DNA of 64,000 nucleotides from Sphaerisporangium rubeum (GCF_014207705.1 NZ_JACHIU010000001.1:4890501-4954500), one strand, 5' to 3'. Counted from the stretch's first letter, positions 7,380-17,395 are shown. A program made the numbers and translations. The notes: generated by a model not told the origin, from the sequence alone.

Positions 7380-8000
7380 TCAGCGACGACCGGCGGGGAC
7401 GACGAAGCGTGTGTGCTCGTCCTCCAGCCAGTCCTCGTCGATCTCCTGACCGACGAGCCGGCCGATGAGCGCGAGCGTGACGGTGATCATCTCCTCAATG
7501 GGGACGTCGTCCTCGTCCTCGTCCTCGTCCACGACCGGCATGGTCAGGTCGTCCGCGGCGAGGGCCTCGGGGACCCAGTCCGGGTCGTAGGAGTTCATGC
7601 TCCGTGAGTCGATGACGGCCCCGCCGGCCGCGTACGTGACATGGTGGCCGCCGTTGACGTGCCAACCGAGGCTCACCGCGCGGCCGTCCGCGCTGAGCGC
7701 GGACATGACGGGATCGGTGAGGATGTGCGTGCCCTGGACCTGGACGGTGAGCGTCCAGGTCCCGCACTCGCCGACGAGGACGACCCCGGCCTCGGGGTCC
7801 GGCGGGCCGGCGGCGAGCCCCTTGCCGATGCCGCGCAGGCTCGTCACGGTCGCCGTGTCCAGGTCGGCGCCGATCCGCCGCGCGGTCTCCGTGACGCTCA
7901 GTCCTTCGGCCCAGACCGCCGCGAACTGGTCTTCCGCCGGCGGCCAGTAGGCCTGGATGAAGTCGTAGAGCATGGTCGGGCTTTTCACTGTGCGTCCCAT
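7380..8000 (-). CDS. DUF6461-like protein, acidic
   Basis: A 206-residue soluble protein. FIQAYWPPAEDQFAAVWAEGLSVTETARRIGADL, ESGxWTL-like GECGTWTLTVQVQG and the central GRAVSLGWHVNGGHHVTYAAGG follow the pattern of actinobacterial DUF6461 proteins, whose function is unknown. Near the C-terminus lies an acidic run, DEDEDEDD. It follows the giant nuclease gene on the same strand, but the strong hairpin at 8020-8050 separates them. The position and acidity would fit a nuclease-neutralising partner; that is inference only. Confidence 0.6.
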   Translation of the reverse strand: MGRTVKSPTMLYDFIQAYWPPAEDQFAAVWAEGLSVTETARRIGADLDTATVTSLRGIGKGLAAGPPDPEAGVVLVGECGTWTLTVQVQGTHILTDPVMSALSADGRAVSLGWHVNGGHHVTYAAGGAVIDSRSMNSYDPDWVPEALAADDLTMPVVDEDEDEDDVPIEEMITVTLALIGRLVGQEIDEDWLEDEHTRFVVPAGRR

Positions 8001-8019
8001 CGGATCGGTGAATGCGAGA

Positions 8020-8050
8020 CCGCCGTGCCATGGTGATCATGGCACGGCGG
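8020..8050 (-). terminator. Strong hairpin after the giant nuclease gene
   Basis: CCGCCGTGCCATG (8020-8032) and CATGGCACGGCGG (8038-8050) are perfect 13-bp arms with a 5-nt loop. It sits 9 bp beyond the stop of the 8060-15802 gene. No clear T-run follows, as is common for actinomycete terminators. Confidence 0.75.
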
Positions 8051-8059
8051 CCGGTCATC

Positions 8060-11000
8060 CTAGTTCATCGATATCCAGTACGGATCATTGTTGAAGAACC
8101 GGTACTGCGCGTAGAACAGCTGCAGATCCGTCCCCGCGTTCTTGTTGTGCGTGACGTCCACCGGCCTGATGCTGAAGTTCCAGGTCGGATTCTTCCCTGC
8201 GAAAGTGCCCTTGTAGCCCTGCGCGGCGCCTTCCCATGTGCTGTAGAAGGGGTACTCGTCGCATTCCTTGCCGACGAGTTCCGCTGCGGTGAAGTCCTTG
8301 GTGCAGACCTTGTCCTTCATCCCCTTGTTCCTCCGGCGGATGGTGGACTTGCCGTCGTCGGTTCTGACGGTCGGGCTGAGGAAGTGCAGCGCGGCGGTCG
8401 ACCGGCCCGCGCCGGGTACCCACGAACCCGGGAACAGCTTCTGGGTGATCGGTTGCCGTGGCCGTTGGAAGTCGTACTTGGGGAACGTGTTCAGCGGCGT
8501 ACGCCAGGTGTCCTCGATGTGCCTGGCGACCTGGCTCATGGGTTTGGCGGCGCCGGCCGGGTCGGTGCGCCTCATCTGGTAGACCCTGCTGACCCGGCTG
8601 AAGACGCACGCGCCGTAGTACGCGACGTAGCTCGGCGACAGGTCACAGCGGACGGACGGTCCGTTGTCGTACCTGAGGCCGTTCGCGTGCTTCGGCCGGT
8701 CCCACAGCGCGACGGAAAAGACCTTCCTCCCGGGGTCGGTGGGGTCCATGTCCAGCGCCTCGACCTCGATCCACGGCCGGATGTGGCACTTGCTCAGATG
8801 GTGGTAGCTGTTGCTGTCGGTGTTGAACGACCGGTAGACGAAGTGCTCGTAGTGGCCGTCGTCCCCGAGGTCCTCCCATCGGCCAATCCTGTTCTGCACC
8901 TGGAATATCCGCTCGCCGTGGCGGTCCTCCGCCTCGGACGTACCGTGGATGATCTGGCACTGGCCGCCTAGCCGCAGCGGATGGTGGAACACCTTGAGCG
9001 ACATGATCTCGTCGCAGCCACCGTTGTCGTCGTAGCAGTCGACGTCGTCGATACGCACCCATACGGCGAGGTCGTTCGGATGCCGGTTCACCCCGCCGCC
9101 GTCAGGCGTCACCCCACTCGGGACGGTCGAATTCTCGGGCTTCCAGGTGCCGAGGTAAGAGTGCGCGACGACTGTGGCGGAGAAGGTGAGTGTCCTGACC
9201 TCTATTCCGTCGATGTCCCCGTCGTCGACCGTCGGGATGAACCAGGAGAAATAGTGGTGGCGGCTGGCGCAGAAGGTGTACGGACGCCAGTAGTCCTCGA
9301 ACTGCAGGACACCGTCGTCGGCCGCCTCCCGCATGTCCTCGCACTGCTGCAACGTCTTGCGACCGTAGGGGAAGGTGGTCGCCGCCGCGGTCGTCACCGG
9401 CCCGGCGGCCCGCGACGCGGGAGCGGCCGAGGCCGGCCGCGCCACGCTGATGCCGGACGCCGCGACGAACGCCGGCGCCGCGGCCGCGTCGTACAGGCCG
9501 TCGACCTCGGCGGCCTTCAGCGCGGCCTGGTAGACACGCACGTCGTCGATGCCGCCGCGCATGCTCGTCCCGAGGGTCATCGGGGCCGCGGCGTTCCACG
9601 CGGGGAAACCGATCACCTGCGACCCGATCACCGTCCCGTCCTTGTAGAGGGTGGCGGTCCCGGTGCCGGCGTCGTAGACACCGGCCAGGTGGAACCACTC
9701 GCCGACCGGTGGTTCGACTCCGGAGAGCACTCCGGCGACGGTGGCCGAGGCGCTGTCGGCGCTGGTCAAGGTGAAGACCAGGCCGGCGTCGGGGTCGTTG
9801 CCGAGGCGGAACGGCGCCTGGTGGGTGCCTCTCTGCTCGGCGACCGTGTACGCGCCGTCCTTGTCGTCCCAACGCAGCCATGCCGCGACAGAGTAGCTCC
9901 GGCCGGTGTCCACGACGGCCTGGGACGTGGCGGCCAGCGGTTCCTCACCGGGTTGCACGATGTCCACGGTGAGGTCCTGCCACGGCGACCACGCGGACGT
10001 GGCGCTCGGGGTGACCGCACGCGCTCGCCAGCGCACCTGCCAGCCGTCCGACAGCTCGCCGCCGGGGACGGCGGCCGAGACGTCGGAGCCGGAGGCGACG
10101 TCGGCGGATCCGCCGCTCCAGATGAGCCCCGATCCCTGACCAGCGGGGGCTCCGGGGTCGTGCTCCAGCTCGAACTCGGCATGCGTGCCGGCGCCGTACG
10201 GGTCGCTGACCTGGGCTTTCAGGGCCGGCGTCAGCGACGTGGTGACGGTCTTGGCCCCCACCGTCTCCGACGGGTCCACCCGCAACTGCGCGATGACGGG
10301 GTCGGCGAGTTCCACCGACAGATCCCGCCACGGCGACCACGGCGAGGTCCCCGGTGCGGCGACCAGGCGTGCGCGCCACCTGACCAGGTGACCGTCCTTG
10401 AGCGTCCCGGCCGGCACGGTCACCGACGCCTGTCCGCCTGAGGCGACGTCGTCGGCCGCACCGGTCCAGATTTGTCCCGTACCCTGACCCGCGGGTGCGT
10501 CCGGGTGGTGTTCCACCTCGAACTCGGCACGCGCGGCGCCGCCGTCCGGGCTGAAGGCCCGGCCGATCAGGGCCGGGGCCGGTGAATCGGTCACCACGGT
10601 GCCGCCGTTCACCGCGGACGGCGCGACCTGGAGCAGGTCGATGACCGGCGCGGTCCCGTCACCGGGGACGTCCACCGTGAGCGTCCGCCAGGCCGACCAG
10701 CCGGAGGTCGCCGACGTGCCGGCCGCGACGGCCCGTGCTCGCCAGCGCACCTGCTGTCCGTCCGTCAGCGCACCGGTGGGAACGGTCACCTGTGCCATCT
10801 GGCCGGACGCCACATCGGAGCTGGTACCGGCCCAGATCGGCCCGGTGCCCTGGCCGGGGTCGTGCTCGATCTGGAACTCCGCGCGGACCTGCCCCGCTCC
10901 TGGCTCGGAGACGGTGCCACGCAGCGCCGGGGTGAGCGTGGTCGTCACCGTCACGCCGCCGACCACGGCGGAGGGAACCGCCTGGAGCCCGGCGATCGCC

Positions 11001-14000
11001 GGCTTCGGCACGTCGACGGTGAACGTCTGCCAGGACGACCAGGGAGAACTCGTCGCGCCGCGTACGGCCCGAGCCCTCCAGCGCACCGACCAGCCGTCCG
11101 AGAGCACCCCGGTGGGAACCGTGACGGTCGCGTCGGCGCCGGAGGCGACATTGTCCTTGCCGGTCGTCCACAGCGAGCCGCCGCCTTCCGCCGGGTCGCG
11201 TTCCACCTGGAACTCCGCGCGGAGCGCCTGACCGCCGGGTTCCGACACCCGGGCCTTCAGCGTGGGGGTGGTCGTGGTGACCGGCGTGCCGGGGTCGGTC
11301 TGGAGCTGCGAGATGACCGGGGTGCGATCCGGTGCCGGGCTGCCCGCCGTGATCGCGGCGACCTCGGTGGCGCTCAGCGCCTTCTGGTACACGCGGACGT
11401 CGTCCAGCGCGCCGTTGAGCACACGGCCGAAGGTGAGCGGCCCCGCGGCATTCCACGTCGCGGGAACGGTGCTGGTGCCGATCGACTGCCCGTCACGGTA
11501 GAGGGTGACCCGTCCGGCCGTACGGTCGTAGACGCCGGTCACGTGGAACCAGCGTTTCACCGGAACCGTTCCGGCGCGCACGCCGTTGGCGGTGGCCGTG
11601 GAGCTGTCGCCGGTGTGGACGAGGAACTCCAGTTGTCTGGTCGACGGGTTGGTCCCGAGGGAGAACGCAGGCTTGACGTTCCCCATCTGACGGGCCATCT
11701 CGTACGCGCCGGTGTCGTCCGCCAGCCGCAGCCAGGCCGAGATCGTGAAGCTCTGGTCGGTACGCGGCACGGGACCCGAGGTGGACGCGCCACCGCCGGT
11801 CATCGCACCGCCGAACAGGCCGCCGGACCACGCGGCCGTGCCGCCGAGGGTGGCCGGGTAGGGGCCGCCGGTCGCGTCGGCCGCGGTCGTTCCCGTGGTC
11901 TCGTCCAGTTTCCAGTGCGCCAGCGGGGAGCTCACCGGTGCGGGTGCCGCGGCGGGGTTGATCCTCATCGTCCGCCAGGACGACCACACGGAGGACGTCG
12001 ACTGTCCCGGATTGACCGCGCGCACCCGCCAGCGGACCAGTTGGCCGGCCAGCAGCGTGCCGGGGGGTACGGTCAGCGCGGCCACCGAGCCGGAGGTCAC
12101 GGCTGTGACCGAGCCGGCCCAGATGGAGCCCGTGCCGCCGGTGGTGTCCGCCGGGTCGTGCTCGACCTCGAACTCGGCGGTCAGCGACCCGTTCACCGTG
12201 TCGGACACGGTGGCGGCCAGTTGCGGCGTCAGCGAGGTCGCCGTGGTAGTGCCGGACACCGTCGCGGCAGGCAGCACCACCGGATCGGCGACCGCCGGAG
12301 CGGAGCCGAGGGTGTAGGTGACGCTCAGGCTGGGCTTGGTGGCGCCTTCGTTGGACTCGAATCCCCGGTCGTAGTAGGGCCGTCCCACCACGGTCTCGTC
12401 CACGCCACGCAGCATGATCCCGTAGTTCGGTGAGCCCGTGGCCCAGGCCTGCGCGAAGGCCGACGCGTTCCAGCTCGCCGTCCCCGTCGCACCGCACGTC
12501 GTGAAGTCGCTGAGGGTCTGCTCACCGGCCGATGTCGTCGCGGGCTTGTTCGACCAGGTGATGGCGCCGGGGGTCCAGCCGGCGGTGACGCGCTGGGCCC
12601 GGATCCCCGAGGAGGAGTCGCCACAGCCGATGGCGCCGACGCGGTTCAGACTCAGCGTCGCCGCGGAGACGTTCGCACCGGTGATGGCGGTGGTGTCGAA
12701 CTTCAGGTACGCGCGCTCGACCCCGGGTACACCGTCCTCGGTGTACGTCCCGACCCACAGCGTGTCGTCCGATTGCGTGAGCGCTCCGGTGACGCCGTAG
12801 TCGCTGATCCACACATCGGAGAGCGTCGGCAGGGTCGTCGTCGGGTCCACGATCACCGGGTACTTCGTCGCCGGGTCGGCCAGGAACGCGGCGTCCGGCC
12901 GCAGCACCAGGACCTGGCGGCCGTTCTCCGCGACCAGCTCGGTGACGATCTCGCCTTTTCTCCGGCCGGGCTTGCCCGCGGTACCGGTGTCCCACATGAC
13001 CGGCTTGGGGGCCGACGCGGCCGTCTTCCCCTTGGGGGTCACCAGTCGCAGTCCGCCGTCACCGCCTTCGCTCAGCGTCAGGCCGTCGGTGCGGACCGGC
13101 AGACGGTACTCCACGGCCGACGCGGGACGTCGCCGCAGGACCACGTCGTGACGGAAGCCGGTGCTCAGCGCGGTCACCACGAGGTCCGCCCCCGGACCTG
13201 CGGCGTCGACGTAGGTGGCGACGTCGCCCTTCACCTGGGGCCGGGGCAGGACGCCGGGCCATTCCAGCGCGAACTCCGTACCGTCCGGACGGACGAGTTT
13301 CGCGAACACCCCCTTGCCTCCAAGGGAGAACTCCACTCCGGCTACCCCGGCCCTGGGCCGCAGCACGCCGTCCGCCGCCACCAAGGTGGAGTCGATCGGC
13401 ACCCACTTGCCGGCCTGCCGGGTCCGCACGGGGCCCGCGGCGATGTCGGTCCGGTACGTCCTGCCGTCGGGGAGCGCGTACGTCACGCTGGACTCGGTGG
13501 TCTCCTCAGGGACCTCCACCGGGCTCGACCTGCGTACGGCCTCGCGTGACGCCGTGAGACGGGCCTGCGCCGGCTCGTTCGACAGCGCCTCGCCGATCTT
13601 GCCGGGTACCCACCCCGCTGTGCCGGTCAGCGTCGCGTCGCGACCGCGACCGGAGGAGTCGGCGGCCGTGGCCCCTTGGCCCTCGTCCAGCTTCCAGTGT
13701 CCCGCCGCGGGTGGCGACGTGGTGAAGGACCACGAGTACGGGGCCATCGCGTTGCCCTCGTCGTCGTAGGCGTCGGTGATCTCCACGGTGTAGGTGGCAC
13801 CCTCGGCCAGCGGCGCCGCCGGGGTGAACACCGGCTCGGCGCTTCCGTCGGGGAGTGAGACGGTCCCGGTGACCGCCGTCCCCGCGCCGTCCGTGACGGA
13901 CACCTCCGCGTCCCAGACAGGTTCGCTGAACACGGCCCGCACCGTCGTGTCGCGCGGCACCAGCGTCGCGCCGTCCGCCGGCGACGTGCCGGTCACCGTC

Positions 14001-15802
14001 GGCGGCGTCTGGTCCTGGCCCTCAGGTTCCAGCCACTGGTCGTCGTCGGGCTGATGGAGCAGGTCGTCGGGACCGACTTCGGCAGGGACGCTCTGCTCCT
14101 CCATCATGGCCTGCAGTTCCTCGTCGGTGAGGTCGCCGGTCTCGGGGGTCTCACCCTCCTCCAGTACCTCTCCCTTGGCGGCGAACTCGGCGAGGCTCGG
14201 GTGGGTCGTACGCCGCGGGCCCACCTCGGAGAAGTAGGCCAGCTTCAGCTTCCGAGGCAGGAAGTCGACGGTGAGGATCGGCGGGTGGAGCCGTCCCTGG
14301 CAGTCCTGCAGCGGCGCCGACTTGCAGCCCCCGGCCTCGTCGGTCCGGTAGCGCCGCCAGTTGGTCTGGTCGGACTCGTTGCCGGCCGTGAGCTGGATGC
14401 CGTAGTTGGGCTGGCCGTCCACCCACGCCTGGACGATGTCGTCCAGCGAGTGGACCAGGTCCCAGGCGTGGGCCATCGAGCCGGAGCATCCGGTGTCGCT
14501 GTACGCGCCGTACTCGCTGTCCGCGCCGGCGCTGGTGACGGTCGGCTGGCTGTTCCAGTGGAGCGTCAGCTCGTCCCAGCTCGATGTGACGCGCCGCGCC
14601 GTGATGCCGGACCCGACCGACAGCCCGCAGGCGTTGGAGTAGTAGTTCCAGAGGATCAGGTCGGCGTTCTGCACCGTGCTGCCGGCGAACTCGTCCGGGA
14701 TGTCGGGGAACCGCAGGTAGCCGCGCCAGCGGACCGATCCGCTGTTGGACTTGCCGACCAGGATGCGGTCCAGGCTGAAGTTGTCCCAGCTGTCGGGGTA
14801 GTCGGCGTTGTTGACGAAGGTGTCCATGCCGCCGAGCTGCCACTGGCCGGTGTGCCCCTCCCACCAGTCCGACACCGCCGCGGTCAGCGTCACGGGGAAG
14901 GTGACCGCCGGGTCGGCCAGGAACGCGGCGTCCGGTGTGAACACCAGGGTCCTGCCGTCGCCGGCGAGCGTGACCGCGGCCTTGCCGACCTTGCCCGCGT
15001 CGATCGGAGCGGCGGCGTCGGCGGCCCTGGCGTCGCGCACCGGGGTCGGCCGCACCTCGGTCAGCGTCTTGCCGTCCTTGCCGACGATGACGGGCCGGCC
15101 GGCGGCGTCCTTCTTGAACGACAGGCCTTTCGGCAGGTCCACAGGGACGCGGAAGGACACCGGCCCGTCCGGCCGTTCGGCGATGGTGATCCGCTGCTGG
15201 AACCCGGCGGGGTTCGCGGTCACCACCAGGTCGCGGCCCTTGCCGTAGGCGCCGGGGTACGTGGCGGTGTCCCCCTTCAGCCGGGGCTCCGGCAGCGCCG
15301 ACGGTGTGGTGATCGTCGCCGTCTCACCGGCCGCGCGGCTCTTCAACAGGGTCTTGTCCCGGCCGGCGGACAGGACGAGGTTCCCCTTGGCGGCCTTCGG
15401 CCTGATGACGCCGTCCGCCTCGACGAGAGTGGTGTCGATCGGCGTGAAATTATTGTCGCCGGAGATTTTGACGCGGATCGGTTTGCTGTGTAATTCCATC
15501 CGGATCGTCTTGCCGTCGGGATTGGCATAGAAGGTGGCGCTCTCCGACCGCAGCGACTCTATCTCGACCCGCCGTTTATCCTTTTTGGCTTGCGCCAGTG
15601 CCTTACCGGCAGCGGTGCCGGGTGCGCTCTCGCGAGCCTTCGGAGTCGCGGCCGGCGTGGAGGAAGCGGGAGGTGGCGAGGAGTCCTGCCGCGCCGACGC
15701 GGGGACGCTCGCCAACGACAGAGGCATGGTCAACATGGCGATCAAGGCGACGCGATGGCGCGCTCTGGCACGTGAATTTAATTGTCTCCATCGAAATTCC
15801 AC
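8060..15802 (-). CDS. Giant secreted modular protein (DNRLRE, Ig-like, LamG, fnIII-like repeats) with C-terminal NucA/NucB-type nuclease
   Basis: A 2580-residue exported protein. A basic N-terminus and hydrophobic ALIAMLTMPLSLASVPASA form a signal peptide (~1-38). Approximate domains: N-terminal beta module 60-290; DNRLRE 300-515; SbsA-like Ig 600-695; start of a LamG (HWKLDEGQG) 698-737; second beta module from ~745; second DNRLRE 988-1165; an fnIII-like repeat 1200-1285; complete LamG 1291-1490; four more fnIII-like repeats to ~1945; LamG remainder 1955-2100. The last ~90 residues contain ECDEYPFYSTWEGA and a later N-x3-G-x7-FYAQYRFFNNDPYW pattern. These are the hallmarks of NucA/NucB DNases (acidic ECDEYPF, then Asn). 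The protein therefore probably degrades extracellular DNA or acts as a surface-delivered toxin. GTG start at 15802 has AAAGG eight bases before. Residue 8 is a TTA leucine codon. Confidence 0.85.
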   Translation of the reverse strand: MEFRWRQLNSRARARHRVALIAMLTMPLSLASVPASARQDSSPPPASSTPAATPKARESAPGTAAGKALAQAKKDKRRVEIESLRSESATFYANPDGKTIRMELHSKPIRVKISGDNNFTPIDTTLVEADGVIRPKAAKGNLVLSAGRDKTLLKSRAAGETATITTPSALPEPRLKGDTATYPGAYGKGRDLVVTANPAGFQQRITIAERPDGPVSFRVPVDLPKGLSFKKDAAGRPVIVGKDGKTLTEVRPTPVRDARAADAAAPIDAGKVGKAAVTLAGDGRTLVFTPDAAFLADPAVTFPVTLTAAVSDWWEGHTGQWQLGGMDTFVNNADYPDSWDNFSLDRILVGKSNSGSVRWRGYLRFPDIPDEFAGSTVQNADLILWNYYSNACGLSVGSGITARRVTSSWDELTLHWNSQPTVTSAGADSEYGAYSDTGCSGSMAHAWDLVHSLDDIVQAWVDGQPNYGIQLTAGNESDQTNWRRYRTDEAGGCKSAPLQDCQGRLHPPILTVDFLPRKLKLAYFSEVGPRRTTHPSLAEFAAKGEVLEEGETPETGDLTDEELQAMMEEQSVPAEVGPDDLLHQPDDDQWLEPEGQDQTPPTVTGTSPADGATLVPRDTTVRAVFSEPVWDAEVSVTDGAGTAVTGTVSLPDGSAEPVFTPAAPLAEGATYTVEITDAYDDEGNAMAPYSWSFTTSPPAAGHWKLDEGQGATAADSSGRGRDATLTGTAGWVPGKIGEALSNEPAQARLTASREAVRRSSPVEVPEETTESSVTYALPDGRTYRTDIAAGPVRTRQAGKWVPIDSTLVAADGVLRPRAGVAGVEFSLGGKGVFAKLVRPDGTEFALEWPGVLPRPQVKGDVATYVDAAGPGADLVVTALSTGFRHDVVLRRRPASAVEYRLPVRTDGLTLSEGGDGGLRLVTPKGKTAASAPKPVMWDTGTAGKPGRRKGEIVTELVAENGRQVLVLRPDAAFLADPATKYPVIVDPTTTLPTLSDVWISDYGVTGALTQSDDTLWVGTYTEDGVPGVERAYLKFDTTAITGANVSAATLSLNRVGAIGCGDSSSGIRAQRVTAGWTPGAITWSNKPATTSAGEQTLSDFTTCGATGTASWNASAFAQAWATGSPNYGIMLRGVDETVVGRPYYDRGFESNEGATKPSLSVTYTLGSAPAVADPVVLPAATVSGTTTATSLTPQLAATVSDTVNGSLTAEFEVEHDPADTTGGTGSIWAGSVTAVTSGSVAALTVPPGTLLAGQLVRWRVRAVNPGQSTSSVWSSWRTMRINPAAAPAPVSSPLAHWKLDETTGTTAADATGGPYPATLGGTAAWSGGLFGGAMTGGGASTSGPVPRTDQSFTISAWLRLADDTGAYEMARQMGNVKPAFSLGTNPSTRQLEFLVHTGDSSTATANGVRAGTVPVKRWFHVTGVYDRTAGRVTLYRDGQSIGTSTVPATWNAAGPLTFGRVLNGALDDVRVYQKALSATEVAAITAGSPAPDRTPVISQLQTDPGTPVTTTTPTLKARVSEPGGQALRAEFQVERDPAEGGGSLWTTGKDNVASGADATVTVPTGVLSDGWSVRWRARAVRGATSSPWSSWQTFTVDVPKPAIAGLQAVPSAVVGGVTVTTTLTPALRGTVSEPGAGQVRAEFQIEHDPGQGTGPIWAGTSSDVASGQMAQVTVPTGALTDGQQVRWRARAVAAGTSATSGWSAWRTLTVDVPGDGTAPVIDLLQVAPSAVNGGTVVTDSPAPALIGRAFSPDGGAARAEFEVEHHPDAPAGQGTGQIWTGAADDVASGGQASVTVPAGTLKDGHLVRWRARLVAAPGTSPWSPWRDLSVELADPVIAQLRVDPSETVGAKTVTTSLTPALKAQVSDPYGAGTHAEFELEHDPGAPAGQGSGLIWSGGSADVASGSDVSAAVPGGELSDGWQVRWRARAVTPSATSAWSPWQDLTVDIVQPGEEPLAATSQAVVDTGRSYSVAAWLRWDDKDGAYTVAEQRGTHQAPFRLGNDPDAGLVFTLTSADSASATVAGVLSGVEPPVGEWFHLAGVYDAGTGTATLYKDGTVIGSQVIGFPAWNAAAPMTLGTSMRGGIDDVRVYQAALKAAEVDGLYDAAAAPAFVAASGISVARPASAAPASRAAGPVTTAAATTFPYGRKTLQQCEDMREAADDGVLQFEDYWRPYTFCASRHHYFSWFIPTVDDGDIDGIEVRTLTFSATVVAHSYLGTWKPENSTVPSGVTPDGGGVNRHPNDLAVWVRIDDVDCYDDNGGCDEIMSLKVFHHPLRLGGQCQIIHGTSEAEDRHGERIFQVQNRIGRWEDLGDDGHYEHFVYRSFNTDSNSYHHLSKCHIRPWIEVEALDMDPTDPGRKVFSVALWDRPKHANGLRYDNGPSVRCDLSPSYVAYYGACVFSRVSRVYQMRRTDPAGAAKPMSQVARHIEDTWRTPLNTFPKYDFQRPRQPITQKLFPGSWVPGAGRSTAALHFLSPTVRTDDGKSTIRRRNKGMKDKVCTKDFTAAELVGKECDEYPFYSTWEGAAQGYKGTFAGKNPTWNFSIRPVDVTHNKNAGTDLQLFYAQYRFFNNDPYWISMN
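9960..12210 (-). repeat. Five fnIII-like repeats inside the giant nuclease
   Basis: The motif AEF(E/Q)(V/I/L)E(H/R)DP...G.IW.G...V.SG....VP.G.L..G..VRWR.RAV.......S.W..W occurs five times. The AEF...IW signature of each copy lies near 12090-12185, 11160-11225, 10810-10895, 10460-10535 and 10100-10185. The last four are about 350 bp apart; the first is separated from them by a complete LamG domain. Confidence 0.85.
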
Positions 15803-16015
15803 CCTGCAACCTTTCGCACCTATGTTTGGTAAACAGGGTGAGCATCACATAACGTCTATATCTATGTAAAGAACCTTTTCAGCGACCGGACGGACGGGAT
15901 CCCTCAGGCACCGAAGGGCCGGGAACGGCCGCGCATCGAGACCCGGCGGAACGACACCGGCCCTCGTCCCCCAATGGCACGGCCGTCCACGGCGGGCCGG
16001 CGTCCCCTCGGTCCG

Positions 16016-17395
16016 TCAGCCGGCGGGACGGATCGGGTGGCCGGCGCGGATGACGTCCAGGGGGTCGTAGGTCTTCTTGACGTTCTGCAGGCGGCGGTGG
16101 ACGACGTCGGTGTCGAAGACCAGGTCGTCGGTGCGGCGTTCGGTGAAGTTGCGGTAGGAGGTGCGCGCGCGCCAGGGGGCCAGCGCGGCGGCCACGGAGT
16201 CCACCGCGGCGTTGAGAGCGGGGGCGAACGCGGGGTCGAACATCGGGCCGACCGAGAACACGGCGAAGGCGGCGTCGAGGGAGGAGACGGCGCCGCCTTC
16301 TGACGCGCCGGGGGTGAGGGCTCCGCCGAGGTGGCGGACCTCCACCGACAACAGCGGGAGGTCGGCACCCGGGCCGGCCGCGGCGAGGAGCGCGGCGAGG
16401 GCCTCGTCGGGGAGCGCGGTGAGCTGGAAGCCGTCGCCGACTCCGGGGGTGGGGCCCGGCGGGTCCATGTGCAGCAGTTCCAGCTTGGTGACGGGGGTGG
16501 GTGCGACGGTGTCGAGCTCGGGGGTGAGTTCGCGCAGGGGTGCGAGCAGTTCGGCGGCGGTCTGCGGGTCGAGCTGCGCGACCACTTCGATGGCGACCAG
16601 GGAACGGCCGCGGAACGGCGGGGGGATCATCTCCACCGGGGGGAAGCGCAGGAAGCGGCCGAGCGAGGTGACCGCGTCAGGCACGGTGCGGGTCCAGTCG
16701 CGCCACCGGGCCAGCACGGCCTCGGCGTGCTCGATCGGCCAGAACATGGCCCCCGCGTACACCTCGGTGATGGGGAACAAGGCGAACTCCAGCTCGATGA
16801 CCACCGCGAACGCGCCGCCGCCGCCGCGCAGGGCCCAGAACAGCTCGGGTTCGTTGTCGGCGTCCACCCGCAGGACGCGGCCGTCGGCGGTGACCACCGT
16901 GGCGGCCGTCACGTGGTTGGCGGCCAGGCCGTGCGAACGCGCGAACCACGACAGGCCGCCGCCGAGGGTGTACCCGACGACGCCGACGTCGGCGGCGCTG
17001 CCGCTCAGCGCGGTCAGCCCGTGCTCGGCCGCGGTCGCGGTGACCTCGGCCCACAGCACGCCGGCCCCCACGGTGGCGCGGCGGCGCACGGGGTCGATGT
17101 GCACCCCCGACATCTCCACGGTGCGCAGCAGGATCGTGTCGTCCAGCGGTCCGAGCGGAGTGGCGCCGTGACCGCTTCCCTGCGGCGCCAGCCGCAGGCC
17201 CGACGCCACGGCGGTGTCGATCGTGGCGGCGACGTCCGCGGCGGACCGCGCGATGACCACGGCGACCGGCCGCTGGTCGGCGGCCAGTTGCCAGGCCGTT
17301 CTCGCGGTGTCCCAGCCGGGGTCGCCGGGGAGGACCAGTGAGCCCTCCAGGCGTGTGCGCAGGTCTTCCAAGTACGGCGATGAGGTGGCAGACAC
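16016..17395 (-). CDS. FAD-linked oxidase, berberine-bridge-enzyme (BBE) type
   Basis: A 459-residue flavoprotein of the PCMH/BBE class. [12 protein letters not shown] (about residue 75) carries the His expected to bind the 8-alpha carbon of [23 protein letters not shown] lacks the Cys of the bicovalent enzymes, so single covalent flavinylation is likely. The C-terminus [11 protein letters not shown]...[24 protein letters not shown] is the BBE segment (normally YxNY; here YRNF). Such enzymes oxidise alcohols, sugars or secondary-metabolite intermediates with O2; substrate unknown. The GTG at 17395 is preceded by AAAGGAA; the longer open frame upstream overlaps the regulatory palindromes. It is divergent from the broken macro-domain gene. 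Confidence 0.85.
   Translation of the reverse strand: MSATSSPYLEDLRTRLEGSLVLPGDPGWDTARTAWQLAADQRPVAVVIARSAADVAATIDTAVASGLRLAPQGSGHGATPLGPLDDTILLRTVEMSGVHIDPVRRRATVGAGVLWAEVTATAAEHGLTALSGSAADVGVVGYTLGGGLSWFARSHGLAANHVTAATVVTADGRVLRVDADNEPELFWALRGGGGAFAVVIELEFALFPITEVYAGAMFWPIEHAEAVLARWRDWTRTVPDAVTSLGRFLRFPPVEMIPPPFRGRSLVAIEVVAQLDPQTAAELLAPLRELTPELDTVAPTPVTKLELLHMDPPGPTPGVGDGFQLTALPDEALAALLAAAGPGADLPLLSVEVRHLGGALTPGASEGGAVSSLDAAFAVFSVGPMFDPAFAPALNAAVDSVAAALAPWRARTSYRNFTERRTDDLVFDTDVVHRRLQNVKKTYDPLDVIRAGHPIRPAG

Noticed and set aside
8020..8050. The 13-bp palindrome as an operator
   Set aside because: Its place just after a 7.7-kb gene and the stem length fit a terminator much better.
10862..12433. 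Long plus-strand open frames over the giant nuclease gene and similar antisense frames over rpoB, SNF2 and the LAL genes
   Set aside because: Low-complexity Arg/Gly/Pro products typical of the complement of GC-rich coding DNA; no motifs.
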